Shown in pieces: positions 7,804 to 17,008 of a DNA stretch of 39,025 nucleotides. A model generated the notes under the pieces. It saw only the letters and a program-made list of their open reading frames with translations. It ran no database searches and had not been told where the DNA came from. The stretch covers positions 1 through 39,025 of the forward strand of contig CAYMII010000038.1 in assembly GCA_964390565.1 (NCBI GenBank). The letters are read 5' to 3'. Both the position numbers and the translations under genes were made by a program. Positions within the stretch are counted from its first letter, which is position 1, and every line of letters starts with the position of its first letter. The stretch comes from UBA8529 sp964390565. GTDB taxonomy: Bacteria; Bacteroidota; Bacteroidia; Bacteroidales; Tenuifilaceae.

Positions 7804-9426
7804 ATGGCGGATCAAGAAAAAAACAAGATAGAAGGTTCTGAATTCGATGCTTTAGATATGCAGAACTATCGAATTGAGAAGCTTCCAAAACGTAAAAAAG
7901 GAAATTTTGAGAAATGGCTAACATATATAGGTCCACCATTAGCTATAATTTCATTCATACTTTTCGCATTTGTATTTAAGTTCCCCTTTTTCCAAGATAT
8001 TGATTCTAGCCATTTAAGTGCTGGAGCAAAAAAGATTTTCGACACAATTGGTTCAGTTGCATTTTCCCGAAACAATGCATTTATGCTGGCAATATTTATT
8101 GCCGGTTTAATTCTTTGGATGACAGAATCGATCCCGAATTACCTAACATCGCTTATACTAATAGTCGCAATAGTTCTTACAGGAATTCTACCCGAAAAAG
8201 AAGCTTATGCACAATTGGGTCACCCTGTTATGTGGCTTAACATTATGTCGTTTGTGCTGGCAAGTATGCTCGTTGCAACGGGTGTAGCGAAACGATTCGC
8301 GCTGTTTTTTATCATTAAATTTGGTAAAAGAGCAGGTTCAATATTTTTAAGCTTCATGTTTATTAATATTGTACTATCCGCATTTATATCTGCAACATCG
8401 GCCAAAGCTGCAATATTGCTGCCGATTTTCATGGTTATCGCATCCATTTATGGTGCACGGGGCGGTGATTATCGAAATAATTTCGGACGAAGCATTGTTC
8501 TTCAGAACTTATTCTATATAAACATTGGCGCTAGCGGTTTTTTAACTGGCTCTGGAGCAAATCTTGTTGCTGCAGCGCTCATTGGTGGGGCAATTGGTGG
8601 CAATATCTTCTTTAGCGACTGGATGTTGGCAATGTTTCCAATGATGTTAATAATTATGCTTCTTGGGTATATAATTGCCATGAAAATATTTTTTCCATTA
8701 TCTCCCTCTGAGAGGTTACCTCAAATTGAAGGTGGAATGGATAGACTTAAAGCAGAGTATACTAAATTGGGCAAGATTAGCTTTCAGGAAAAGAAAGCAG
8801 TTATTATCTTCCTGCTAATTCTTGCGTTTTGGGCAACCGATAAAATCCATGGAATTAGTCCTACCGCAGTATCATTTGTAGGCGCTATAATTGCCTTATT
8901 ACCTCGGATTGGAGTAGTTAAATGGAACGATATTGATATCCCTTGGCACCTCCTTCTTTTTTCAGCGGGGGCTTACACCTTAGGCGCAGGATTTGAAGCC
9001 ACAGATTTACCTGCAATTAGCATTAATGCCCTTTTCGATCATTTGGGAATTGGAGCAGAAACGCCGTTTTGGTTACTTTATGTGTTATTAACTGGAGTAA
9101 TGACCTTAAGCGCTCTTCTATTTGAATCAAAGACAATGCGAGCCATGATTTTTGTGCCAATAGCCATTGGCGTTGCAAATCGATTTGGATTCAGTATCGT
9201 CAGCCTTGCGCTGCCTGTTGCCTTTATGATAGAGCACGTTTATGTTTTACCATTCAATAGTAAACCAGCAGCACTGCTTTATGAAACCGATCATTATAGC
9301 ATTACCGATACTTTTAAGTTTGGCATTTCAATGATGTTTATTGCATGGGTACTGATTGTTGTTGCTGGCGAAACGTGGTTTAAATTTTTAGGAATTACGC
9401 CTAATGGTGTATTTGGTATTTTCTAA
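7804..9426 (+). CDS. Divergent SLC13/DASS-family anion:sodium symporter
   Basis: A 540-residue transporter with a charged cytoplasmic N-terminus (~45 residues) and about 11-12 membrane segments in two inverted halves typical of SLC13 (sodium:sulfate/dicarboxylate). Family landmarks are WMTESIPNYLTSLILIV (near 105) and the hairpin segments AFISATSAKAAILLPI and LLFESKTMRAMIFVPIA, each followed by the equivalents of the substrate loops (FLTGSGANLVAAAL and VYVLPFNSKPAALLYE). Both canonical Ser-Asn-Thr motifs are altered (SAT, ESK), so substrate should not be copied from sulfate or succinate transporters. I preferred ATG 7804 over the upstream TTG 7792. It may transport an oxyanion linked to the neighbouring phosphate operon, but a hairpin separates them. 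Confidence 0.75.
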   Translation: MADQEKNKIEGSEFDALDMQNYRIEKLPKRKKGNFEKWLTYIGPPLAIISFILFAFVFKFPFFQDIDSSHLSAGAKKIFDTIGSVAFSRNNAFMLAIFIAGLILWMTESIPNYLTSLILIVAIVLTGILPEKEAYAQLGHPVMWLNIMSFVLASMLVATGVAKRFALFFIIKFGKRAGSIFLSFMFINIVLSAFISATSAKAAILLPIFMVIASIYGARGGDYRNNFGRSIVLQNLFYINIGASGFLTGSGANLVAAALIGGAIGGNIFFSDWMLAMFPMMLIIMLLGYIIAMKIFFPLSPSERLPQIEGGMDRLKAEYTKLGKISFQEKKAVIIFLLILAFWATDKIHGISPTAVSFVGAIIALLPRIGVVKWNDIDIPWHLLLFSAGAYTLGAGFEATDLPAISINALFDHLGIGAETPFWLLYVLLTGVMTLSALLFESKTMRAMIFVPIAIGVANRFGFSIVSLALPVAFMIEHVYVLPFNSKPAALLYETDHYSITDTFKFGISMMFIAWVLIVVAGETWFKFLGITPNGVFGIF

Positions 9427-9739
9427 AGCACAATTTATCTATTAAATTGTTTATTATATTAAATATCAAATCATTAGAGAAAAATTGTTGAGTGATTTAC
9501 AATTAAAATGATAGGCATTTGGCTAGTAATGAATGATGCCAGCGGCATCAATTGTTCTTAGACATTAATTGTTTTAATTTGTTTGACACCAGTTGTGGTC
9601 GAATGCCCTAATCATTTAGGTTTCTATAAATATTCAAACCCTATGGTTAGGGTTATAATAAATGTGTCAAATTAGTTGATTGAAGTGTAGGTAATTATTG
9701 TAGTTTACAATTTTAAAGCCCGATAATACATCTAAATAA
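9427..9739. other. 313-bp intergenic region with three short stem-loops, no gene seen
   Basis: No credible ORF is present. Three inverted repeats are visible. ACAATTTA/TAAATTGT (9430-9450, 5-nt loop), just after the transporter stop, could be a weak terminator. TGATGCC-AGC-GGCATCA (9534-9550) is a GC-rich stem with a 3-nt loop. AACCCTA/TAGGGTT (9637-9654) has a 4-nt loop. The region may be the leader or promoter of the gene at 9740, but no convincing TAnnTTTG box was found. Confidence 0.5.
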
Positions 9740-12508
9740 ATGCTTGTTAAAGTATACAACGATATTGTCAATTTTTTAAGCTTTGCTAAGAATCTTCGCG
9801 ATTTACGTACAAAGATTAACCTTCGTATAGATTTGCCCGAAATAATAACGCCCTTCCCTGATTCACATCCAAGAGGCTTTATCAAAGAGTTTAAAAAGCG
9901 AAGGACAACTATCGTTGAGTCGTATTTGAGAATTACAAAAAATTTGGAATCGTTGAGTTACGACGAACGAATTCATGCGCTTCGTCTTTTAGCAGACCAT
10001 ATCAACTATTCACAATCATTAAAAATGCCTCTTAATACGGCTAGGGTTCAGCTGGCTTTAATGAAAGAGGTAATCAAAAATCGCGATAATAAACGCATTC
10101 AGCTTGAATTGATGCGCGATTTTTCAGTTTCATCATTTGGTCATCCACGTGTTATTCGCCGCTTCCTTAAGAAGTTTGATATCATAGAGGTTCCCGAAAC
10201 AGGTGAAGAATTAAAAGATTTGAAGATGGGTTGGGATTTCCACGTTCATGATAATACATCATATGGTCGAAAAACCCCTATTCAGCTGATTATTGATGCA
10301 TTTATTAAAGGTATTTCGGAGTTAACAGTTGTATATACAAATCTCGATCACGAAGAGGCGATTAAGGAGGTTCTCGAGGCTGGGAAAATCCTTGGTATAA
10401 AGGTGAATATTGCTATCGAGTTTTCTGCAATGGTCAACGGACTTCGTTTTCATTTCATATATATTTTGCCTGAATTTGCCAGCGATAAGAAGAAATTCAA
10501 GAAGTTCTTAAAGCAAAAATCGCAAGATTTTAAGGAGTTTATGAATCAGCTCGAGGAGAATGATAAAAAGCGCAGAGTAACCATAAATCATCTTATTGAT
10601 AATTTTAATAAGATTCATCTTCCTAAAATTAATGAGGGTTACGAGAGTGGTTCTATCTACTATCTATATCCTTTATTACCTATTGATGATTTGAGCGATC
10701 GACCAAATAGTATCTTCTCAGCACGACAGCTCGGTGAGTTGGTTTACCCAATAATGAAAAAGGTTTTTGAGAATAGGGCACTGCATATCACAGCTATGAA
10801 GAAGAGGGCAGAAGGTGCACCAGAACTTTTCTCAAACCAAGAAATCTATACAATTGAGAACAATTATCATAGAATAAGGGAGCAATACCGTGAACTTGAT
10901 CCCGAGAAAATTCGTGTTGAATATTTTGCTGGTCACGATTCCTTTACACCCGAGACTGCTGTTGAAAGCCTTAATGATATTTACCATTTGGCAAAGAAAA
11001 CCGAGGGAAGTATAAAGTTTATTCAACCGCTCGATCATGGTTTGCAAGCAGCAATCAATTTAATATTTGATCATTGTGAACTATTTTCACATGCTGAAAT
11101 CTTCAATATCTACGATACCCTTGGTTCAAAGGAATCAGACTTTATAAGTCTTACAACTTTTGTAAAGTTGTTAAACGAAGGTAATAAAGAATTGATTGTT
11201 AAATTCTTAAATGATAATAAATTCAATTTTAAGGAGAAAGAACTTGATAAAACTCTCGATTATCTAAAGAAAAACGTTTTAATTCCTGCAATCGGAAGCG
11301 ATGCGACTGGTCGTTCAACCTTGGCTCCTGGGATGGGATTTGTAATGGAAAATCAGCTGCCCAAGTATCAACGGAAGTATTTTAAAAAGCAACACTTTAA
11401 TCTCCCCAAAGAGGTTTCTTCTTTAGTCCATAAGCTATCTAAGGTGCCAAAATCTAAATTAAAGTCACAGGAAAAGCCTAATATTATTTGCTTGGGAAAG
11501 GTAGATGATAGCAAGAAAAACCTGCTGGGTGATGAAAATAATCAGAAACCAATAAATCCCATTAGAGCGTGGGAGTATATGAATCCAGCGATTCGAAATT
11601 TTATCTTTATCCTTATTGGCTTTATTCCTGCATATTTTACAGTAGGAGTGGAGTATGCCTGTTTGTGGTTGATAATAACTGGCTCTCGCAACATGTTTGT
11701 CGATGTAATATCAGGAAATGGTCTACATCCAATGGATTGGCATTATCAGGATATTAACTGGACTAACCTTGCGCACTCGCTTTTCTGGACTGGCTTTTCG
11801 GTTCCAATTTTAGGCTTTGTTAAATCCAGATTCGATGTTATTTGGACTCTACAGCATGAGGGAGCATTATACGAGTTTGTTAAATTTTTCTTTATTAATA
11901 CGGCCAACGGACTTTATTTAGCTTCTCATAATTATATCCGAGGGTTCGATAAGGTTACTATCAGGGGTAATCTTTTCCGCAGTATTATGGCGTGGCCTTT
12001 TGCAACGCTTTTCTCACCAGTTGGCAATGCCATTGGGATACCAAGTATTGTCCAAGCTAAGTTTTGGTCCGACTTTGTTGCGTCTATTATAGAAGGATCT
12101 GCTAAGTATAAGAACATCCTAAAGCTTAAAGAGAATATAATGAAAAAACTGCTCCCTGAACTTAAAAGCGAAGATGATGAAACGGTTAAACTAGCAATGC
12201 TCGATTTGATTTATTTTATTAATGAAAGCACAAGGGCAAAAACTGTTTTTGTAAAACAGGTTTTCGAAAGAATTTCATTTAAGCAAAGAGTAAAAAACTT
12301 CATCAAACGTAGAAGAACAAAACCTGTTCCTAAGGACATTTACTATGTAGTAAAGGAGAGATTCGACCTGAAAAATAGTTATAACGAGTTATCAGAGTAT
12401 ATAATAAGCCGTTATAATAGAGAGCATAGCCTATATTTATTGCAACTTATGGCCAAAAATTATGATCTGTTTTCTGCTTGGGTAATGGAGCTTAGTCGTA
12501 AGAAATAG
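9740..12508 (+). CDS. PHP-like phosphoesterase domain fused to a C-terminal membrane module
   Basis: A 922-residue protein with no known name to me. Residues 1-160 are helical and basic. Residues ~163-530 resemble a PHP metallophosphoesterase: WDFHVHDNTSYG (H168, H170), YTNLDHEE (H204), IEFSA followed by LRFHFIYIL, FAGHDSF, FIQPLDHG and GSDATGR (D521; PHP enzymes usually have GSDAH). Residues ~610-790 hold several membrane segments (FIFILIGFIPAYFTVGVEYA, HSLFWTGFSVPILGFV, SIMAWPFATLFSPVGNAIGI), and the last 130 residues are cytoplasmic, basic and helical. It is monocistronic by spacing. Membrane-tethered hydrolysis of a phosphate ester is inferred; metal ligands look mostly present, with one His position changed. 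Confidence 0.55.
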   Translation: MLVKVYNDIVNFLSFAKNLRDLRTKINLRIDLPEIITPFPDSHPRGFIKEFKKRRTTIVESYLRITKNLESLSYDERIHALRLLADHINYSQSLKMPLNTARVQLALMKEVIKNRDNKRIQLELMRDFSVSSFGHPRVIRRFLKKFDIIEVPETGEELKDLKMGWDFHVHDNTSYGRKTPIQLIIDAFIKGISELTVVYTNLDHEEAIKEVLEAGKILGIKVNIAIEFSAMVNGLRFHFIYILPEFASDKKKFKKFLKQKSQDFKEFMNQLEENDKKRRVTINHLIDNFNKIHLPKINEGYESGSIYYLYPLLPIDDLSDRPNSIFSARQLGELVYPIMKKVFENRALHITAMKKRAEGAPELFSNQEIYTIENNYHRIREQYRELDPEKIRVEYFAGHDSFTPETAVESLNDIYHLAKKTEGSIKFIQPLDHGLQAAINLIFDHCELFSHAEIFNIYDTLGSKESDFISLTTFVKLLNEGNKELIVKFLNDNKFNFKEKELDKTLDYLKKNVLIPAIGSDATGRSTLAPGMGFVMENQLPKYQRKYFKKQHFNLPKEVSSLVHKLSKVPKSKLKSQEKPNIICLGKVDDSKKNLLGDENNQKPINPIRAWEYMNPAIRNFIFILIGFIPAYFTVGVEYACLWLIITGSRNMFVDVISGNGLHPMDWHYQDINWTNLAHSLFWTGFSVPILGFVKSRFDVIWTLQHEGALYEFVKFFFINTANGLYLASHNYIRGFDKVTIRGNLFRSIMAWPFATLFSPVGNAIGIPSIVQAKFWSDFVASIIEGSAKYKNILKLKENIMKKLLPELKSEDDETVKLAMLDLIYFINESTRAKTVFVKQVFERISFKQRVKNFIKRRRTKPVPKDIYYVVKERFDLKNSYNELSEYIISRYNREHSLYLLQLMAKNYDLFSAWVMELSRKK

Positions 12509-12667
12509 ATTTCTGGCTAATTCTACTTTTTGACATGAATCGGTTAAATGTTTATTTCTTTTTATTTTTTCATCAACAAAATGACATTTTCTTTGTTAAT
12601 TTAAATGAGTTGATATAAGTTAAAACGAATCATTCTCTAGAATTAAACTACTTTGTAGAAATTTAGA

Positions 12668-14491
12668 ATGAAGTTGTCCTCTAAAATAACTTTACTTGTT
12701 TTTTCTGGATTATTTACCGGGATTGTTCTTACGATTGTATTTCAGGTTCAACAGTATAATAAACAGATAAATTCCATTTCAAGTGCAACACTAATTGCAA
12801 CTGAGAATTACTTTGATAATATACTTTTGACCGAATCTCAGAAATTGTCGTTAGCAATTGATATGCTTTCTGATAATAATGAGGCAAAAAAACTATTTGC
12901 AGAGCGCAAAGTCGAAGATTTGTATAATCTTCTGAATCCAATATACTCTAGTATAACAAAGAACTACAAGATTTCGCAAGTTTTCTTTATTGAAAAAGAG
13001 CCATTAAAAACATGCTTACTTAGAATGCATGCACCCGAAAGGCGAGGGGATAGGATAGATCGTTTTAGCTTAAATCAAGCTATTCAATCAAAAAAACATA
13101 TCACTGGCCTTGAATTAGGGAGCAGAAAATTTTCTCTTAGAGCTGTTAGTCCATACTTATTAGGAGATAGATTACTTGGATATATTGAAGTAAGCCAAGA
13201 AATTGATAATTTTTTTGATTTAATGAAACAGCAATCTGGCGATGACTATGTTGTGGTTATCGAGCAGAGTTTTATTACTGATAAAAATTTCATCGAAGCT
13301 AACTCAGGAAAGTCAAGTAGAAATCAAAACCAAATTGTTATTAATTCTACAAACCCTAATTTTGATTTTTCCAATTTAATTCTTAATCATATACCATCAG
13401 AAAAGGCCATTCTAAATGAGCATTTCAAATCGGGCGATAGGGTTTATGTTATTGGTGCACTTCCATTAAAGGAGTTGAGCGGAAGGTTGGTAGGGGCTCT
13501 CTATTTTAAACGTGATATTACAGAATACTACAATGAAAATGTAAGTAGTATAATAAGAAGTATTGTCGTTTTTCTTTTAATTGCCCTATTTTTCAGTTTC
13601 TTGGCAATTTTAACGATTCGTAATTCAATTACACGGCCAATTTACGAGTCCATTGAGGCGATTAACCGTTTGTCGTTAAAGCAAATAAATTTCAAAATGC
13701 CAGTTTCTCGTAGTGATGAGATTGGAAAACTCAATACTTCAATAAATGAGGTAGTAGAAAACTTCAGAACAATTCTTATAAATATTAATCAGGTATCTTT
13801 AACAATGCTCGATACGGCCAACCTGCTTACAGAGTTATCCTCTAAACTAGCTGAAGGGGCAAATGAGCAAGCTGCTACTACTGAAGAGATATCCTCCTCT
13901 ATGGAGCAAATGCTAAAAACGATGCAGTCTAATTCATTTAAAGCAGAACAAACGGGAAAAACTACTTCTGAATCTGCTCAAACAATGAATAGTAGCAAAG
14001 AGGTTTTTTCTCAAATTATTGAATCAGTGTTGGCTATAAACAAAAAAATCAACTCAATATCCGAAATAGCTCAACGAACGCACTTGTTATCAATCAATGC
14101 TTCTATAGAGGCGTCAAGGGCTGGTGAATTTGGTAAAGGATTTAGGGTCGTAGCCGAGGAGGTAAGGAAATTAGCATTGCAGAGTGAAGATACTTCGCGC
14201 GAGATTAAATCATTGGCTAAATCTGGAAATGATGTGGCAAATAATGCTAGCCAACTTCTCGAAAACATCTTGCCCGAAATAAATAAAAGTGCCTCTTTAG
14301 TTCTTGGTATTGTTGATGCGAGTTTAGAGCAACAAATAACTGCAAATCATATTAATCATGCCATTTTACAGTTAACTGAATTGACCAACGAGCATTCTCG
14401 TGAATCTGAGGAGGTAGCAGAATCTGCGTCAAGAATGACTAATCAAGCAAAAGGCTTAAGCGAAATGGTGTCGGTATTCAAGTTGGATTAA
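12668..14491 (+). CDS. Methyl-accepting chemotaxis protein (double-Cache-like sensor)
   Basis: A 607-residue receptor. It has TM1 at ~7-29 and an extracytoplasmic dCache-like ligand domain at ~35-290 (FFIEKEPLKTCLLRMHAPER, then DRIDRF and RAVSPYLLGDRLLGYIEVSQ), TM2 at ~295-317, HAMP at ~318-370 (ITRPIYESIEAINRLS, then SRSDEIGKLNTSINEV), and an MCP signalling domain at ~385-605. The conserved hairpin tip HLLSINASIEASRAGEFGKG with FRVVAEEVRKLA is intact at ~468-500. No CheB/CheR-tethering pentapeptide is seen, and no che genes are in the window, so it must work with a signalling array encoded elsewhere. It ends 34 bp from the convergent Usp gene. Confidence 0.9.
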   Translation: MKLSSKITLLVFSGLFTGIVLTIVFQVQQYNKQINSISSATLIATENYFDNILLTESQKLSLAIDMLSDNNEAKKLFAERKVEDLYNLLNPIYSSITKNYKISQVFFIEKEPLKTCLLRMHAPERRGDRIDRFSLNQAIQSKKHITGLELGSRKFSLRAVSPYLLGDRLLGYIEVSQEIDNFFDLMKQQSGDDYVVVIEQSFITDKNFIEANSGKSSRNQNQIVINSTNPNFDFSNLILNHIPSEKAILNEHFKSGDRVYVIGALPLKELSGRLVGALYFKRDITEYYNENVSSIIRSIVVFLLIALFFSFLAILTIRNSITRPIYESIEAINRLSLKQINFKMPVSRSDEIGKLNTSINEVVENFRTILININQVSLTMLDTANLLTELSSKLAEGANEQAATTEEISSSMEQMLKTMQSNSFKAEQTGKTTSESAQTMNSSKEVFSQIIESVLAINKKINSISEIAQRTHLLSINASIEASRAGEFGKGFRVVAEEVRKLALQSEDTSREIKSLAKSGNDVANNASQLLENILPEINKSASLVLGIVDASLEQQITANHINHAILQLTELTNEHSRESEEVAESASRMTNQAKGLSEMVSVFKLD

Positions 14492-14525
14492 AAAATTTTT
14501 AACACCTTATGTTTTAGAAGAAATG

Positions 14526-15626
14526 TTACTCTCGGAAAAGTAATACTGGGACGTCTGCTTGATAAAGCATTTTCTTGGTTACCGATGGATTAAACAACTT
14601 GTAAATGATATTCCGTTTATGGGCAGTTAATGCTATTAAGTTGATATTATTCTCTTCAATATAACTCTTGAAAGTTTTAACAACATTATCGCCTTTTACA
14701 AGTGTACATTCAACCTTTAGTTTTGGGTTAATCTCTTTGAAATAAGTTTTGAGACTATTCATTTTAGCTTGTTGCATAGAAATATCAGTTTCATTCGAAA
14801 CATGAATGCAATGAAGGCTAATCTCAAAGGCCGAAGTTATGCTGATAAGTTTTCGTATTGCTTTATAATCGCAAGCATCAAAATTGGTTGTGTAAAGCAC
14901 ATTTTTCACCTCATCAATGCCTTTCATTGCTGCAACTTCAGGTATGACAAGCAATGGTAATTGAGTTTCGTCCGATACTTCTGCCGCAACGCTTCCAACA
15001 ATTTCGGTACTTCTATAGCCTTCGCCTTTCGTACCCATGACAATAATACCTGGCTTATACCTTTGGCTCATCTCTATTATGCCATACTCAGCATATCCTT
15101 CAATTATAGAATACCCAATTTTTACATTATCAAAGTCTAATTGCTTGGCAAATATTTTCAGGTCGTTGTAGAATTTAAGAAGTTTTTCCTTTGCATTCTT
15201 TCTAAGCACATTATAACTGATGTCAATATCAATTTGAATGCTGGCTGCATCTGTAAAGGGAATCATATCAACAAGAGGAGAATTAAAAACATGCAGCAAT
15301 TTTACTTCTGAACCGTACTTTGATGCAAGGTAAATGGCAAATCGAGCAGCATTTAGCGATGGAACTGAAAAATCAACAGGAACAAGAATCTTTCTCGGTC
15401 CTTTTATTTTTCCCTCATGCTCTATGGTGTGCTGTTCAGTTAAATACTTTGCCGCTTTTACCACATCCGATTCCTTGATAAGCACCTGAACACCCTCTGC
15501 AATTGCAGGCTGAACAAGGTTTTCGTTATGCAGATAAGCCCCAATCCCTTTCGATTTTAAAAAGGATTGAAGTATAAGCGCGCTAGCTTGACTTTCAGTT
15601 GCGATTGTAACAAGTTTATCTTCCAT
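14526..15626 (-). CDS. Tandem universal stress protein with N-terminal DUF2007-like domain
   Basis: A 366-residue cytoplasmic protein. Residues 1-62 (LVTIATESQASALILQSFLK, then GVQVLIKESDVVKAAKYL) match the DUF2007 putative signal-transducing domain. Residues ~79-220 are a UspA domain with an intact ATP-binding signature G-2x-G-9x-GS in GTKGEGYRSTEIVGS. Residues ~235-366 are a second UspA fold in which that signature is lost (LTAHKRNIIYKLFNPSVT). So one domain is predicted to bind nucleotide and the other not, as in many tandem Usps. DUF2007 joined to Usp is uncommon to my knowledge. It is transcribed alone, convergent with the MCP; the upstream minus-strand gene is separated by a clear terminator. 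Confidence 0.8.
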   Translation of the reverse strand: MEDKLVTIATESQASALILQSFLKSKGIGAYLHNENLVQPAIAEGVQVLIKESDVVKAAKYLTEQHTIEHEGKIKGPRKILVPVDFSVPSLNAARFAIYLASKYGSEVKLLHVFNSPLVDMIPFTDAASIQIDIDISYNVLRKNAKEKLLKFYNDLKIFAKQLDFDNVKIGYSIIEGYAEYGIIEMSQRYKPGIIVMGTKGEGYRSTEIVGSVAAEVSDETQLPLLVIPEVAAMKGIDEVKNVLYTTNFDACDYKAIRKLISITSAFEISLHCIHVSNETDISMQQAKMNSLKTYFKEINPKLKVECTLVKGDNVVKTFKSYIEENNINLIALTAHKRNIIYKLFNPSVTKKMLYQADVPVLLFRE

Positions 15627-15700
15627 AGTAAAAGATGTTTGTCACATGTAAGTTAAGGCTTTTAAGGCTGCGAAGTCAAATGATATAGGGTTATTACACA

Positions 15701-15730
15701 AAAAAAGCGTGGAGAAACCCACGCTTTTTT
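15701..15730 (-). terminator. Rho-independent terminator of the first SCKKD lipoprotein gene
   Basis: Arms 15701-15712 (AAAAAAGCGTGG) and 15719-15730 (CCACGCTTTTTT) pair perfectly around a 6-nt loop. A flanking A-run and T-run make it work in either direction. It lies 22 bp past the stop of the minus-strand gene ending at 15753 and isolates the Usp gene. Confidence 0.85.
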
Positions 15731-15752
15731 GAAATTGATTACATGCAATTAT

Positions 15753-16832
15753 CTACTTTGATTCACCAGTATACCTTACAAAATAAGTAAAAGAATAAAG
15801 AGCATCGTACAAATAATTAGCATATTCAGAAAGTGGCATTTCTTCTCCATTATTAAACTTAATATAAAGTGTATAGCCTGTTTTTGCTAATGGAGTTTTA
15901 AAAATTATATCCGCTACTTTAGCTCCATCAGCAGTCCATACTGTAATAGTTATAAAAGCAGGGAAATCTTCAAGATTAGTTGATTGGTTATAATCAACAT
16001 TCCACTTTACAATAATATCTAATATTCTATATTGTCCAATTATTTGAACGGTAAACGTTTGGTCATCATTATAAATCGCTTTTTTATTGAACGATTTTGA
16101 AAAAATTTGTTTACCATTCTTTTCCCAAAGAATTGCCCATGATTTAGTAACAACTTGTGGAGAAGTCTTTAGATATATTTCGCCATTACTTGAGAAGGTC
16201 TTTGTTTTTGTATAATCACCAATTGTGTAGACGTATTTGTAGCTTAATCCAGTTAATGTTTTGCTCGAAAAATATTCCCAAGTCATAACTGGTGTTGCTT
16301 GAGTTGAGATTTTATATTCAGCACTTAAGTGACTTACATATGTATTTTCTCCGAGTGTTTTTGTTTCATATCCAGAGAATGTAACAGTTGCAGTACCTTC
16401 TCCATAAGGAATGATTAATACAACCTTATCAGTTGGCTCAGATGTATGACTCCAACCAGTTGAATATGTCCAAGTACCTTTAAGGGAGTTAAAATCAAAG
16501 TTAACGTAAGGATTATAGTCATTATCAATATCACTGCCACCTTTACCAAATGAAGGCATATGCTTAAAATCATCAGCAGACAAAGATTCATTTTGCATTG
16601 CTTTGCCAATTGCCTCAGGGAATCCTATAGAACCGAAAGAATTTAAAACAGCCATTCCTGTTTGCGAATCAATCTGATCGCCAATATCATTGAAGTTAGT
16701 TTCTGCTTGATTAAATGCATTTTCCGCCTCAGTTTTTGTTAAAGGATCAGGAACTGATTCATCCTTTTTGCAAGATGCAAAAATCATTATACCTGCAATA
16801 GCAAGCAACATTAGTAAATTTTTTGTTTTCAT
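15753..16832 (-). CDS. Hypothetical SCKKD lipoprotein, paralogue of the one at 20254-21489
   Basis: A 359-residue lipoprotein with lipobox IMIFASC (Cys21) followed by KKDESVPDP. I recognise no family. A helical segment at ~30-100 (LTKTEAENAFNQAETNFNDI) precedes a long beta-rich region (~110-340) that opens with SLKGTWTYSTGW and continues with strand-rich Thr/Tyr/Trp sequence such as KTFSSNGEIYLKTSPQ and SFNKKAIYNDDQTFTVQIIG. The lipoprotein at 20254-21489 has the same plan: SCKKDE lipobox, an NGFELLNNI helix, LKGLYSWNSETGEWEY, then beta strands. The two flank the TonB receptor/DUF4249 pair. A surface-exposed binding role is inferred only from lipidation and context. Confidence 0.7.
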   Translation of the reverse strand: MKTKNLLMLLAIAGIMIFASCKKDESVPDPLTKTEAENAFNQAETNFNDIGDQIDSQTGMAVLNSFGSIGFPEAIGKAMQNESLSADDFKHMPSFGKGGSDIDNDYNPYVNFDFNSLKGTWTYSTGWSHTSEPTDKVVLIIPYGEGTATVTFSGYETKTLGENTYVSHLSAEYKISTQATPVMTWEYFSSKTLTGLSYKYVYTIGDYTKTKTFSSNGEIYLKTSPQVVTKSWAILWEKNGKQIFSKSFNKKAIYNDDQTFTVQIIGQYRILDIIVKWNVDYNQSTNLEDFPAFITITVWTADGAKVADIIFKTPLAKTGYTLYIKFNNGEEMPLSEYANYLYDALYSFTYFVRYTGESK

Positions 16833-16982
16833 AGTATTTAGTTGAATTAATGATTGTTAAATGTAAATGTGTTGAAAGTTATCTGTTTTTATGAATAACA
16901 ATTAACATGCCAACTAAGTTCATGCTTTATTTGTATGATTATTGTAATCTAACTTAAAATTAAGATTTCTTCATATTATTTC

Positions 16983-16990
16983 TACTTTTG
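16983..16990 (+). promoter_or_regulatory. Candidate -7 box for the TonB receptor gene
   Basis: TACTTTTG matches the Bacteroidota TAnnTTTG -7 element and lies 18 bp upstream of the TTG start at 17009. No good -33 TTG is found at the expected distance, so this is a tentative call. The implied 5' leader would be short. Confidence 0.3.
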
Positions 16991-17008
16991 TTATAAAAAA
17001 ATATTGCA

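Noticed and set aside
14488..14502. AT-only palindrome TTAAAAAATTTTTAA between the convergent MCP and Usp genes
   Set aside because: No GC pairs, so it is unlikely to form a stable terminator; probably chance in AT-rich DNA.
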